The notes under the pieces are model-generated. The model made no database searches. It saw nothing but the letters and a program-made list of their open reading frames with translations, and had not been told where the DNA came from. The position numbers and the translations under genes are program-made. 64,000 nucleotides of DNA, taken from the NCBI GenBank assembly GCA_001630475.1, contig KV419405.1, forward strand, positions 683,841 through 747,840, in the 5' to 3' direction. Shown in pieces: positions 20,960 to 32,331 of the stretch (within the stretch, counting starts at the first letter, position 1; each line of letters starts with the position of its first letter). Source of the DNA: Sistotremastrum niveocremeum HHB9708 (Eukaryota > Basidiomycota > Agaricomycetes > Sistotremastrales > Sistotremastraceae).

Positions 20960-23828
20960 TCACGAAGCCACCTTCATGACCAGCGTAGGAGCGATCGTGA
21001 GATTGATCTCCTCCACTCTGCAATGAGGAAACTCGGTCCCAATGGCAGGGAGATTATGAATGCCAAAATCGCCATAGAGAAGAGCATTCATGGCGAGGTT
21101 CGGTAATCGAACAGGCGCATACCAAGATCGACGAAGGCCATCAAACTTGATTAAACCGACGACGACGCACTTGAATAGTGCAGGTCGTGGATTTTTCTTG
21201 TTCCTCTGCTTATGATCGCTGAGCCATCGTTGCATATATTTGAGCGCCCAATACGTCCTCTGATTCTTCTCGGCACGATGCATCCTTCTTTCCTTGTACG
21301 ACCACCCGACGCATGCCTCGTCGATGTACTTCTGAGTAAAGGGAAGATTCTTGACAGATTTACCCGCTAGAATATGTTTGATCTGCCAATGGTTCACCAT
21401 ATCGACATATCGTCGCAAGGGTGAGGTGGCTCTGCAATAGCCATCGCTGGCGGAAACACCAAGACTCCAATGTTCTTCGGGTGTCGAAGTATACTGAGCA
21501 GCTCCTTGGATCAAGCCATGCTTCAAAGCCACGATGAAGTCCACTGCGCAATATTCGTCACGAAGAGGTAAGAGGCTGTCGATCACGCCTGGACTTGGTT
21601 CGATCACTTTAGGCCCACTTCGACGAACGCCAGGCGCATTATGCGACTTTAGGAATTTAGAAGCGAGCCTATTGGCTACGATCATGAATTCAGCAACGAG
21701 GGAGTTCGATGCAGTGCCTTCATGGTACTGGGGCGAGACACTGAATTTGACGCCTGGCATGCCCTGATATATTCGTGGTTCAGTGATCCCTGTCGGATCG
21801 AAGAGACCGGGCATCTTAGTTCTAAGAGTGACCGTCGGAGAAGGTATAGTGAAAGAGATAACACCGCTCTGGAATCGCTCCTCGCGGAGGGCTCGAGAGA
21901 TCTTGTGAAGTTCTGCGAGATCCCGACTTTGATCAGGTCCTAGTATTTTAATCGGTGTCTCCGTTTGTTCGGTAACGAAAGGATTGATGGTCTGCTGAAC
22001 ACGAACGCCTAGACTGTAGTTGACATCGCTATAGGTGCATTTTTGGACATTCCGGATCAACGCCGCTCGAACTTTGTATTCGAGTATTTTCCCAGTATGA
22101 TCGATGAGTGCGCTGAAAGTCATGACCTCCAAAGGTCGATCCATGCTCGCAACTTGGAGTGACATTTGATCTCGAACGAAGGCAGAGACGCAAGGTATGG
22201 TGCACTGCACGAGATATTGCGTTTGGAACAGCGTCTCTGTTAGCTTCGCAGACGCGCTTTTCGGTGAGATATAAATTGTGGGATCAGCGATATGGATGTG
22301 AACCCATGAAGCATTCGGATGACCTGGTGCGGGCTCGATCGATATTCCATCATCCAACTCTTCTGCGCTGGCTTCGTCGATAACATAGACCGGCAGGTCA
22401 CCGAAGTCATGGCGCTGGCTCGCAAGCTCGTCTTTCTTCTTCACTACCGCCGTCGATGATAGTGCTCCCTTTGGAGCGATGTCATCGGGGTTGATGACCA
22501 TATGTCGATCCCGAACCATTGGGTCATCCCAAGGTGGCAGAACACCCATGTCAATCAACAGAGTATGAATCGTAGAAGCTCCAACTTCCTCGTCCTTCAA
22601 GCCAATGGCCTTGATGATCGCCGCAACACGATAGACGTCGTGCTGGATAGAACGTTTCTGCTTGATAGCTTTTAGAAGAAAAGATATGAATTTCCGATCA
22701 TTGGAGTCGAAAGTAGGTAGAGGTCCAAGGTCCTCCTTGGGAACCAGCGTAGAAGCACCAAAATCTTTGATTTTGCGATGAGCACTCGTCTTCCGGATGA
22801 TATCCTTGGCCTTCTTCACAAATGACTCGAATTGAGGAGACTTGGAGACGATCCATTCGTTGATCAACGCGATGAGTTCGATATCACCGCGTGGACGGAC
22901 ATCGAAAGTGTGGAATATGCGATGTGCCGCTGGCTGGGCGAGGAAATGTAAAGATCGATCCATCAGGTGCCTGTGCACAGCACATAGAAGGATGGCAGGC
23001 GGGTCTTCTCGACTGTCCACCAAGGCAGTAGCCTCCTTGACGGTGAGTTGTGCCCATTGCGTAGGGTCGCTCGAAGAGACGATAGGATATAACCTGTTGA
23101 TGTTACGTCCGACTTCGTTGTAGACGCCTCCGATCCGTCTTTGGATCTCACGACAAAGCCTGACGACCTTCAATCTAGATGCACGCTGGGTTTCGGTCTG
23201 TGGCATGACCTGGTTCCCTGCCGCTAGAACAAGGTTGGTGTCGATCACGCCTGGGATGACAAACATGATGTCTTCAGGTAAATGCACCCAATATTCACCA
23301 CCAGAAGTCAACGTGACGGCATGTATGCGTCCGTCAGTCGTCACTAGATCCACCAATATCCCTTGGGTAGGAACGAAATTCCTTGGGGTGTTTCAATACG
23401 ATTTAAAAAAATATTCATGAGCAAGCTCACCGTCGTATCTCTATGTAAGCTCCCGGCCTCAGATCATCGTATTGCATAAACCCAGAATCGTCCAATAGGG
23501 TGGCAGTGGGATTGCCGAAGAACTGGGACTTTTCCAGCGAGTCTGGGGCTGCCCATGCCTTGACAGGAGGTACCAAACGCTCGATTTGTTTCTGAGCCCC
23601 GACACGCGCAGTCAGCTGTGGCGATGGATTAAGACGAGTTGGTGAAGTGGCTTGTCCTTGTAGCTTGACAAGACGTTTCGTTAGATCATCGAGCTTGTTG
23701 ACCAGAGTGCTCGCTGACGTCGCTGATCTAGTCTGACCGACGGCATTATGTTTGCAAGAAGCTGAAGAAATATAGGGCAGTGGTCTGGTGTAACATGATC
23801 TTGCGGCAGTGAGGCCCCTCTGCAACAT
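20960..23828 (-). CDS. DSS1: Mitochondrial 3'-5' exoribonuclease Dss1 (RNB/RNase II family), 939 aa
   Basis: Two exons on the minus strand, 23828-23431 and 23381-20960. An in-frame start exists upstream at 23942, but the ATG at 23828 begins a classic mitochondrial presequence (MLQRGLTAARSCYTRPLPYI), so I prefer it. The RNB domain shows VYVIDEASAEELDDGISIE, the D-x5-E-x-DD version of the metal site used by mitochondrial RNB enzymes, then HIHIADPTIYI, DRPLEVMTFSALID and TSPLRRYVDMVNHWQ near the end. Dss1 with the Suv3 helicase forms the mitochondrial degradosome (mtEXO), which trims and turns over mitochondrial RNA. Length is close to the yeast enzyme (969 aa). The gene is divergent from the C2H2 gene, 84 bases between starts. 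Confidence 0.9.
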
Positions 23829-23912
23829 ACAACTCGAGACCGATCGCTCGCCGCCCAAGACGATTTTTGTCGGACTTTGAAATGGCTGCCACCAATCACA
23901 TCCCTTCACCAA

Positions 23913-24728
23913 ATGTTCAAACGCGTACGAAAACGACAACAACGGAAAGCAAAAGAGGAGGAGCTTGGGCTAGATGATGAGGCAAAGGAGGTGTTGGGTC
24001 TTAACGACACAGATTCTGACGAATCAGATTCATCGTCAGGCAAAGACTCGGATTCCGAAAGCGGGTCTGAAGCAGAAGACTCCAATGAGCTCCCGAAGCA
24101 GGACACGAAGGCATCTGGATCAAGTGAAGTTGATGGGGAAGAGAACAGTGGATCTGATGACGAGAGCGACGAAGACGAGCCACTCCCAGGACACTTCGTC
24201 TCGGTTTCTACGGCCCTCGATAATCCCATCTACGAATTGACTACTACTGTCAGTTCATGCGTAACATGTCCTGGAGTGTTACTCAAGAACCCAAGAATGA
24301 TTCAAGTCCATATTACTTCGAATGTACGGTACATCTCAATAGATCCGCCCTTCGTATGTGTTGACATTCTTGTTCCATGAAAGAATCACACGCGACGAGC
24401 GAAAAGATTTGTCCGAACCGTGCAAGCCAATCTCAAGGGCGTGGATGTCGCTGAGGAAGATGCACGACTCGTGGTCCAGGAAATAGATAAGCTCATCGAG
24501 ACACCTGCCAAGATTTCCGACGTCAAGGTAAAGCATTCCTTGCCTGACCTCCGCACATTGACGTCTCAACACACTTCTTAGAGTAAACGGGCACTGAAAA
24601 AAGAGGCATTCGTGGCCAGAAAGCGCTCCCGGCATGAAGCAACAAAAAAGTCGAAAGCTCGCAAAGACAAAGCCAAGAAGAGTGCTGCTGCCCCCGAGCC
24701 GCAGAAACAGGTCGCGGATGCACAATAA
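23913..24728 (+). CDS. Acidic/basic C2H2-type zinc finger protein, probably nucleolar, 233 aa
   Basis: Exons 23913-24323, 24384-24527, 24582-24728. The N-terminus is basic (MFKRVRKRQQRKAK), then about 80 residues of Asp/Glu/Ser, then one zinc-finger-like unit: CVTC, 13 residues, H, five residues, H (CVTCPGVLLK...VHITSNNH), followed directly by TRRAKRF. The last exon is lysine-rich (KKSKARKDKAKK). Acidic tracts with basic ends and a single U1-like finger are common in ribosome-biogenesis proteins; that role is inference, and I cannot name the orthologue. Whole gene, short introns, normal codon use. Confidence 0.7.
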
Positions 24729-24847
24729 ATAATTCCACTGCACGCTACAGTCGTCTAGTGCGAAACCCCCCACACACGCAGAGATCACACGCAGATCCTC
24801 GTTTTACAAGTTCATGAAGATGCACAACACATGACGAGTTTCAGGTC

Positions 24848-26540
24848 TCAGCTCAGGCTTCGGAGGACCTCGTCCGTGGTCTCCAGTACCTGCCGAGGCG
24901 TCAGTCAAGCGGATGAAGAAATGGAGCTCACGCTTACCTGGTCGATGCTGGGCCTTTTTGACGCATCAACAACCAACATCGAATCAATCAGCTTTTTCAG
25001 GCCTTCCGAATAGACCGTTGTCGTAGGATGTTTATATTGGGCGTTCATAACTGCCATAGCTATCGAGCCGCCTTGGTCGGTTGTACTTGGCGTCTCGAAC
25101 GGAGAATGAGAGTATGCTAGCGCATATAGCATACATCCCAAGGACTATACAGCTATATCAGCGCCACGTCTGCAAGAGGAAAAAAGGACACACCCATATG
25201 TCCACCTTCTCATCCAGCGTCGTTCCGGTCTTAACATCGAATAATTCTGGAGCACGGTAGGCCATTGTGCTCTGCTCTGCAGCAATGTCCTATGCCCAGG
25301 ATGTCAGAACGAGAAGATTTCGGCAGGCGGTTCGATTACCTGCTGGACGAGAGCTTGTGTCCGGTTGTCAATCCTGATGCGCGCCTTGACCGTACTACCA
25401 AAATCCATTAGGATAGGCGTAACACCGTCATCTGCCACCATGACATTGCTGTTATTGATCCGACTGTCAGGAACGCGGTCCGGTCTCACAGGCCATTAGC
25501 TAGACTCACCCAGGCTTAATATCTCGGTGCGCGTACGGCACGAGTTCTGTCTCGCCATTTGCGGCGCCATTCCCGTGCTCATCTAAATCCTGATCCCCGT
25601 CAAAGATCACATCGTTACTTTCCTCCTGCATTCGTCTCGACATCAATGGCACGCTAGGACCAGATTGCCCCGGCCCGTCGTATGAGAAGCCACCCTCATC
25701 GTCTCCTTCTGGCTGAGGAAACATGTCGCGAGGCTCGTCGTCGGATTTCCGCTGAGGTTCGGGGGAGGGCTGCTTGTTGGGCTTTGATGGATTCGAGGTG
25801 GTATTCTTTATTGGGGCATGATAATTGTGCATGGCTCGAACTGCTTCGCAGGTGCCTTTGAACAAACGAAGCATTTCTGATTCCGAGAAGTGGTTGCCGT
25901 TCACAGTGTTCGCGTTAATGACATCTTGCAAGTTTCCTCTTTTGTAGAGCGGCAGGAATAGGTAGACAATCTTGCCTTCCCCATCTTTGTCCTGGACTAC
26001 CGCTGAGTCCTATATGGGTTGATTTAGTAGGGTGAAGTTTGCGAACTGAGCACTCTGCGACGCACCAATATGCGAATGATGTTAGGATGTCTGCAAAAGT
26101 CGAGTTGAATCAATGAAGCTCGAGTCCAAGGACATAGCGCGCACCTGAAACGTCTATAAGCTTCCACCTCTCTCATAGCTTCCTTAACGCCATCAGCACC
26201 TGTAGGACATCTGATTTTCTTCAGTGCAAATTGACGCTAAATAGTTTCGTTGAGACAATGGACCGTAGAGCTCTCGGGGTGGGTAACGCACCCCGCTAGT
26301 TTCATCCTGAGCGAGATAGACAAAAGAGAACCCTCCCTCTCCTAGAATTTTGATAATTCTGTCTGTGTTGATATTCTTAGCTTATAATTGCCGACGAGTA
26401 TCCAATCATTGCTACCAACATGACCGTCCGTTGATCTTCATTTTAGCCGAAGGTTGACAGAGACATGACGACAGTGCAAAAACAGCATCTTTTGCTTGCT
26501 CTTTGATACTGTCGAAGAGTCCTAATAGTGGATTGGCCAT
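24848..26540 (-). CDS. ENV7: Ser/Thr protein kinase of the NAK family, ENV7/STK16 type, 417 aa
   Basis: Nine exons on the minus strand: 26540-26425, 26358-26292, 26236-26145, 26090-26066, 26009-25510, 25448-25340, 25289-25194, 25144-24938, 24889-24848. The N-terminus carries SSCLCQ, the palmitoylation site that anchors STK16/Env7 to the Golgi or vacuole. Kinase motifs in order: glycine loop GEGGFSFVYLAQ, FALKKIRCP (lysine), E in AMREVEAYRRF, HRDIKPGNVMV, MDFGS (DFG), MAYRAPELF (APE), DIWSLGCMLY. Between MHNYHAP and YAHRD lies an insertion of about 95 residues, Pro/Ser- and acid-rich. In yeast Env7 limits vacuole fusion. The first intron must use the acceptor at 26359 to reach RIIKILGEGG in phase. 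Confidence 0.9.
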
Positions 26541-26752
26541 GCTTTCGATAGAACCGGAAACAAATCTCGAAGCTCGAAGCAAGGGTGCACTCGGGAAAGC
26601 AGTGCCACGGTTCGTTGTCCCGTGTCCGGCGCTGGTATCACGGCGCCATGCCGACTAACATTCTTCGCGTTATTTACGAGTGTTATTAGCATCGCTGTGT
26701 AGTAATAGTTGTAGGTGTAGATAAAATGTAGAAAAATCGGTCTCGCAGTATA

Positions 26753-28992
26753 TCAATCGTCATTCCATTCTCGATCTCGTCGCTCTCTTCTCATCTTTGC
26801 CTTTTCCTCCTCCGGAATGCTAAACCACTCTTCCCCATACTGATCCTCCCACTCCATCTCCCATTGCTCCTCCATATCTCTCTGCGCTTTTGATTTCTTT
26901 TCCTGTCGAACAACGCGCGGTGGAGGCGCTGGAGGTGGTTTCCGATTTGGATGCAATGGCGCAATCTTTCCAACAGCTCTTCTGGACAGTTTGAGAGCGG
27001 AAGGAGAGGCCGAGGGAGAATGGCAATTGAGCTTTTGCAGTAGAGCAGTCATCGAGACCTTGGTACGTGCTGGGACAGTATAACTATCCCGAAGGACCTT
27101 GATGTTGGCATTCTTGGGAGTCTCATAAACGGCCTTCGGTGGAGCTGCGGTTTGTTCGCGTGGTTTCGGCGGCGGGGTCGGTGCCGTTGGAGGGGAGAGT
27201 TCCCTCGATGACACTTCAGGTGTCCGCGTAGAGATGGGAGTCTGTTCTTGGTGTTGCTGCTCTGGTGTTGAAGGCCTAGTCGCCTTTGAAGATTTGCGTC
27301 TTGACTTTACCGTGGTTTCCTCAGATTCTGACTCTGTGCAGAATATTCTAGAAATATCCGAAACATTAACATTTGGCTTCTTACCTGAAGGCGAGTCGAC
27401 CCGTTGCTTTGAAGTGGTCTTCTTCTTCGAAACAACCTTCTTCGGTGCAGGCGAGACCGGCGCAGGCGAAGGCCCCCGAGGAGCAGGAGACATTCTCGGC
27501 ATTGGAGAAGGAGGAAGTACTATTGGCGGGGTATCTCTTTGAGGTGCCGGTTTCGCAGTTGTGCTCGCGTTGTCATCTTTATTTTTACGGCCTTTTGTCT
27601 TCTTGGACTCTTTAGTTTTTTGAGGCTTTTTAGCTTTAGGAGCCTCTTCATTGGCATCGAAATCCTCGTCTATGTCGATCAGAACATGAAGTTTATAATT
27701 CATAACAGTAGCGTACCATCGTCAGATTCCACTCGCTTCTGTCGTTTATTGTCTTTCTTCTTGCTAGGTGCTGGAACCTTCTCGGCGTCACTCATGTCGT
27801 CGTCCAAGACAATCACTTCAGGTTTTTCGGCAGCTACGGCACGAGTTCAGCAGATCAGATCTAGCCAATATGGAATAGAAACTTACGTTTGGGTACCGCC
27901 TTCGATGAGCTTGACTTCGGTCCTACCGGTTTACTTGTTGGTTTGGTCCCCGACTCCCCCTCCTTCGAGTGCTTGGGAGGAGCGAGAGTATTCCAAGAGA
28001 CTGGGCGATCTTTGTCTCGGATGTTCAGCTCGTCATCATGGGCAGGAGGTACCAGGGGAGGAGGAGAAGGGGGAATCTCGAATTGCGGTGGGATGACAGC
28101 AGGAGGGAGAGGTACGTCTTCCTCTGCCTGGGACGAGGATATGAATTCGTTGCTTTTGTACGTGGGAACTTCCGAGCCTTTGCTTGGAACGGTGTCTGCT
28201 GAAGATTTCTTCTTTTTCTTCTTCTTTCCTTCGTCTCCAGGATCCGAGGCTTTCCGCTTCTTTTTGGGTTTCTCTGCTTTCTCTTGGGGCGTCTCGGGAA
28301 CGTTCGACAAGGGAGTGGGCTCAACAAGAATAGGAGCAGCCGGTTTCCCTAGGGTCTCCTGAAGGATCCCTCCAGCCGCCAGGCCTAAGGGTGGCGAAGA
28401 CGTGCGATCGATGGGAGCAGTACCTGCCGCGAAGCTTGCAGTATCGGATATCATACTGGAAGATGTACGCATTTGGGAACGCATTTTCGCCCTTTCAGCT
28501 ATGGATGGAATGATATCCGAAGGAGACTGATTCTCTTTATCCTGTTCGGCTTTTTTCCACGCAGGTTTGGGCCGAGGACGCGAGGATGACTTGGAAGTGG
28601 TGGACGCTGATGATTTTGGTATGTCTTTCGCGAGAGTGAATTCTGAGATTGAGGATGTCGCATGAACTGGGTTGGTGGGCTGTTTCTGTGTAGAGAAGTA
28701 GGATATGTTTGAAGTGTCCGCCGCTTGCGGGGGTGTCGCATGCCCTTGTAGCATGTCAATCAAAATTTTGCCAAGATAAGACGAAACCTCGTGGCTCACC
28801 TGGAGCTGGAGTGGTCGAGGTGATCGCATTGTTACCAAGCAGAAGACCTTTGACCAGCTTAGAGTGCGCCAGAAGACCTGTCGTCCTCTGTTGTTTCTCT
28901 CCAGCCGGCGGAGGAGACTGAGGTACATGAAATTCACGCCCGGCCCCTCCAAGAGCATTCATATCAGAGAAATCGATGAATGGGACGTTCAT
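26753..28992 (-). CDS. Large intrinsically disordered protein, unknown function, 694 aa
   Basis: Exons on the minus strand: 28992-28800, 28744-27887, 27833-27717, 27669-26753. The start MNVPFIDFSDMN is short and hydrophobic; the rest is dominated by Lys, Ser, Pro and acidic residues, with KPKKKRKASD and GKKKKKKK as likely nuclear localisation signals. The C-terminal 60 residues look ordered and are Trp/Glu-rich (EEQWEMEWEDQYGEEWFSIP), ending in a charged helix. I recognise no domain. A nuclear scaffold or chromatin role is a guess from composition. Its start lies 123 bases from the divergent NOPCHAP1-like gene. Confidence 0.75.
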
Positions 28993-29115
28993 GCTCGCGA
29001 TGGTCAAGAAACGATGGCAAAAGGTGAAAGGAGGGAAACAAGCCTGGAGGTACGCCCGCGTCGGAAGTCGGCAGTCGACGCGTCGAGGTCATGCTGGCAC
29101 GTGACTGTGACAACC

Positions 29116-29807
29116 ATGACTTCAGCTCGCGAAAAGCTCGACGTCGAGGACGAGGATCAAAGGCTGAAACGACTAGGCGAGTGTTTTTGATACTTTACTG
29201 AGTATATGTACTAATTTCTCCGAACAGCTCGAGCCCTTGAAAGAACGAACGAATCTGTTTCGACCAAGCCTGAACCTAAAACTGCAAACTTTGACTTTGG
29301 AGACAGAACAACATATGATATACCACCTCCAACGGATCGTACGTGCTGTCTTATGTCTATGAATGTTCACAGCTTAAGACAAGATCTAGTTTTGAAACGA
29401 GTAGAAGCATTCTTGCCTCAACTTGAGGCATCCAATGCGCTCCTACAACAGCAAGTAGAACAGAATCCCGACGATGTAAATATCGAACACATCGATGATG
29501 AAGACGGACAATACGTTGAAATGGTGTGAAAACTCTCTCATTCGTATTCACAGCTCTTACCACGACTATACAGAATCTGGGTTTAGGCGTCTTCAAACAA
29601 AAACGAACAGAGTCTGAGGGATCGTCCTCTGAAGAGGTTTCTTCATCTGAAGACTCTGATTCGGACGACTCAGAAGAGAGCGACAATGATATCAAGGACC
29701 CTAACCACTCCCCTCTCACAAAACCCGACGCTCGTCCCCGAAAGCCTCTTCCAAAACGAGCCCAGCTCATAGTCGAACTTCCGGACAAAAATGACGACAC
29801 CAAATGA
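29116..29807 (+). CDS. NOPCHAP1 (C12orf45)-like snoRNP assembly factor, 179 aa
   Basis: Exons 29116-29176, 29228-29338, 29390-29523, 29574-29807. KRVEAFLPQLEASN, NIEHIDDEDGQYVEMNLGLGVF and a Ser/Glu/Asp-rich tail match the layout I know for human C12orf45/NOPCHAP1, which links NOP58 to the R2TP complex during box C/D snoRNP assembly. The first intron (29177-29227) begins GCGAGT rather than GT: only CTA G|gc...ag|CT keeps the frame through RLARALERTN. The third exon could alternatively start at 29384; both acceptors stay in frame. The family assignment rests on remembered motif spacing, so moderate certainty. Confidence 0.7.
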
Positions 29808-29940
29808 AACGAACGCCAGGCACCCTATGCGTCGGCTCATCATGTCCAGCGACAAGCATACTGTTGGTCCTCTGATGGTGTGTCACTGTTGGCCGCCTTC
29901 GTCTCGTCCCCGCTGAAGCGAATCTAGGCCCTCTCCGTAC

Positions 29941-30664
29941 CTATCCTGAGTCAGTTGTACTATACTCGACAGAAAGCTCTGCTCCGAGCCTCGATATTTC
30001 GGAGAAGCTGTCCTTCAACTTGTCCAAGTCAGCATCAAGATTTTCGGCTCGTGCCTTCATCTATGTCAAAGGTCGTTCAATGGATGAATCCGTGGCAGAG
30101 ATATAGTGCTCACTGCGGTTATGGTTTCGCGGGCTGCGATAAGCTCGTGGTGGTGATTGTATACCAGAGACTGTCGCTCGCTGTCCAACTCACGGATCTC
30201 TAGTTCGATATGAGTATGGGCATGTAGAGGACCGAGTGGAACATACCTGTCATTAACTCGTTTTCTCGTTTCAGCAAGGTGTTTAGGGAGGAGGTCGTGA
30301 TTAGTTGTTCGTAATACGTCTTAGAGTCGAACGCGGGAGAATCTGAGTACTCGGTCATTTTCCCATCGTTCAATGTAACTTTGTTCCACCAACCAACATT
30401 CATCGGATCCATTGGCTTTCCTGGCAGGGGAGCAGGGGGGCCGACTCCCAGTCCATAATGCTTTCTCAACAAATCACGAGCTCTAGTTTTGCCGCTTGTT
30501 GGAGGCGAGAGGGGACTGGGCACGGGACCCGGTGAGCGTGTTCGTCGAGGAGACAGCGACGCAGCCCCTGAGAGAGTCGACGCTGAGGATAGAGCAGGTG
30601 AAGGAGGCGCAGGAGACTGCGAAGGCTTTGGCTTCGTCGGTGATCGAGGCGCGGCGGAAGTCAT
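29941..30664 (-). CDS. VPS51: Vps51/Vps67 family subunit of the GARP/EARP tethering complex, 207 aa
   Basis: Exons on the minus strand 30664-30247, 30199-30114, 30060-29941. A Pro/Ser-rich N-terminus precedes ARDLLRKHYGLG, the characteristic Vps51 opening, then SPAFDSKTYYEQLI and a coiled-coil segment (LLKRENELMTEIRELDSERQ, YNHHHELIAARETI, MKARAENLDADLDKL). GARP tethers endosome-derived vesicles at the trans-Golgi; the Vps51 N-terminus binds the SNARE Tlg1. At about 207 residues it is the short fungal form rather than the 780-residue animal form. The three exons join cleanly in phase. Confidence 0.85.
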
Positions 30665-30763
30665 GGTCTGCTACAAACTCCACACTCGGAACAGAACTGA
30701 CAGTTGAGCTCACTCAACGCGCCGACCACGACAAAGACAGCTTGATTGGTCCCGTCGGTCAAA

Positions 30764-32241
30764 ATGGCACGGATATCACGTACTGCTATGTTTAGTCTCG
30801 CCTGCATTGCTTTCCTGGCTGGGTACTTCTGGACGAAGAGCTCGAATGATGACGAGGCACTGCCGTCGTTCCCGCCTGTCAATGCCACCTATACCAGAAC
30901 AATCGTGGCAGTTGGGGACCTTCATAGCCATTACCCCAATGCCTTGAAGGTATTGCAAATGGCCGACGTCGTTGATTCAAAGGGAGACTGGTCCGGTAAT
31001 GTCGATTATTTCGTCCAAACCGGGGATATGGTGGACAGGTGCGGCGCACTATGCTGTGAGCATACATATATCCTAATAAACTCGCAGAGGGGGCGATACT
31101 ATTCAGCTCTACAGATGGTTCGAGGATCTCCGAGTACAAGCAGCAAACGCTGGCGGCCACCTTATATCGCATTATGGAAACCATGAGATCATGAACTTGA
31201 TAGGTGAGCATATATCCTTCATGTCATAGGTTCGCTTTGATAGCCATATTCATCATAGGGGACTGGAGGTATGCATGTCAAAAATATAGGCAACGCGACT
31301 TGCTCATGCTCCCGAAAGATATGTGTACCCCGACGATCTGGCATCTTTCGGCGGCGTTGCCAAGCGCCAGCATGCTATGTCTAGATTTGGATGGCTTGGG
31401 AGAGCATGGGCTCAGAACTATTCGATAACAACAAGGCTGCCACTTCACCCTTCCCTCGGACCACATGACACAGATTTCGAAGAATCGTCCTCTACCTCTG
31501 GGGCTTTGTCCCATGCAGCGATTTCGTTCGTTCACGGAGGGATATCACCAACGTCAAATCTTCTAACACCCTACCCCTCGCGAATCAACGCAATCGGCAG
31601 GAGTTTTGTCTCAAGATTGCATTCAAGATATCCCCAACCGCAACCTTTTCCTCCAGGACCTTACCCCGGTTTGCCTGCGGGAACCACTCAGGAAGAATTT
31701 GAATTGTACGGCTCAGATGGGCCCTTGTGGTATCGAGGGTGGGCACAAGAGCAGGAAACGGCTGCTTTCTGCAAACAGGCGGATGAAGTCATGAAGAAAA
31801 TTGGAGTCAGACGACTGATCATGGGTCATACCCCAGACTTAGAAGTAAGTCCCTGAGTGTTCTTATCGGGAACTGCTTTATTGAAATGTCACAGCAAATC
31901 ACCTCCAGATGCGATGGAAAGGTGGTAATTATTGACACTGGTACGTTTAAATAAACCTGCGTCGCCGATCTCATAGCTCTACAGGGATTACTCCTGCCTA
32001 TGGTGGCATCCTGTCTGCTCTGCGCATTCAGTATGCTTTGACGCCTATAGCCGCCCCATCACAATTGGCAGACTCCCTTGAAGCAGTGAACGCGACTACC
32101 GACGACACATCACAGGCTGTATTTTCTATAAACCGCGAGAAGAGTAAATGGAACGAACTCGAGATTGTAACAGCAATATATAAGGACCGGAAGACGTTGG
32201 TGGCAAAATCAGAGCGAGTAATCGAAGGCAATTTCTGGTAG
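30764..32241 (+). CDS. Membrane-anchored calcineurin-like (metallo) phosphatase, 409 aa
   Basis: Six exons: 30764-31038, 31088-31203, 31259-31268, 31319-31844, 31895-31940, 31985-32241. One N-terminal hydrophobic anchor (MFSLACIAFLAGYFW) then the five metallophosphatase blocks: VAVGDLHSHYPN, GDMVDRGGDT, HYGNHEIMN, SFVHGGIS and LIMGHTPD. These bind two metals for phosphoester hydrolysis. The arrangement resembles the Shewanella-like protein phosphatases found in fungi and plants; the substrate is unknown. Exon 3 is a 10-base microexon that completes GDWRYVYP, so an automatic gene model may miss it and lose frame. The N-terminal anchor suggests an ER, Golgi or surface location. Confidence 0.85.
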
Positions 32242-32331
32242 AAACAAGTACATAATCACGATCGCAATAATGAATGCAGCAGACAACAGGAAGTAAATGT
32301 ACAAAAAAGTCTAGGGGTACAAATGACCAGG

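Noticed and set aside
23877-23912. Upstream in-frame extension of the C2H2 gene beginning at a non-ATG codon
   Set aside because: No ATG; the ATG at 23913 gives a normal basic N-terminus and leaves room for the divergent DSS1 promoter.
23829-23942. Longer N-terminus for DSS1 from the ATG at 23942
   Set aside because: It would run into the 5' end of the divergent gene, and the ATG at 23828 starts a good mitochondrial presequence.
30489-30795. Two plus-strand frames opposite VPS51
   Set aside because: Antisense shadows of the Pro/Ser-rich Vps51 N-terminus; they end before the phosphatase start.
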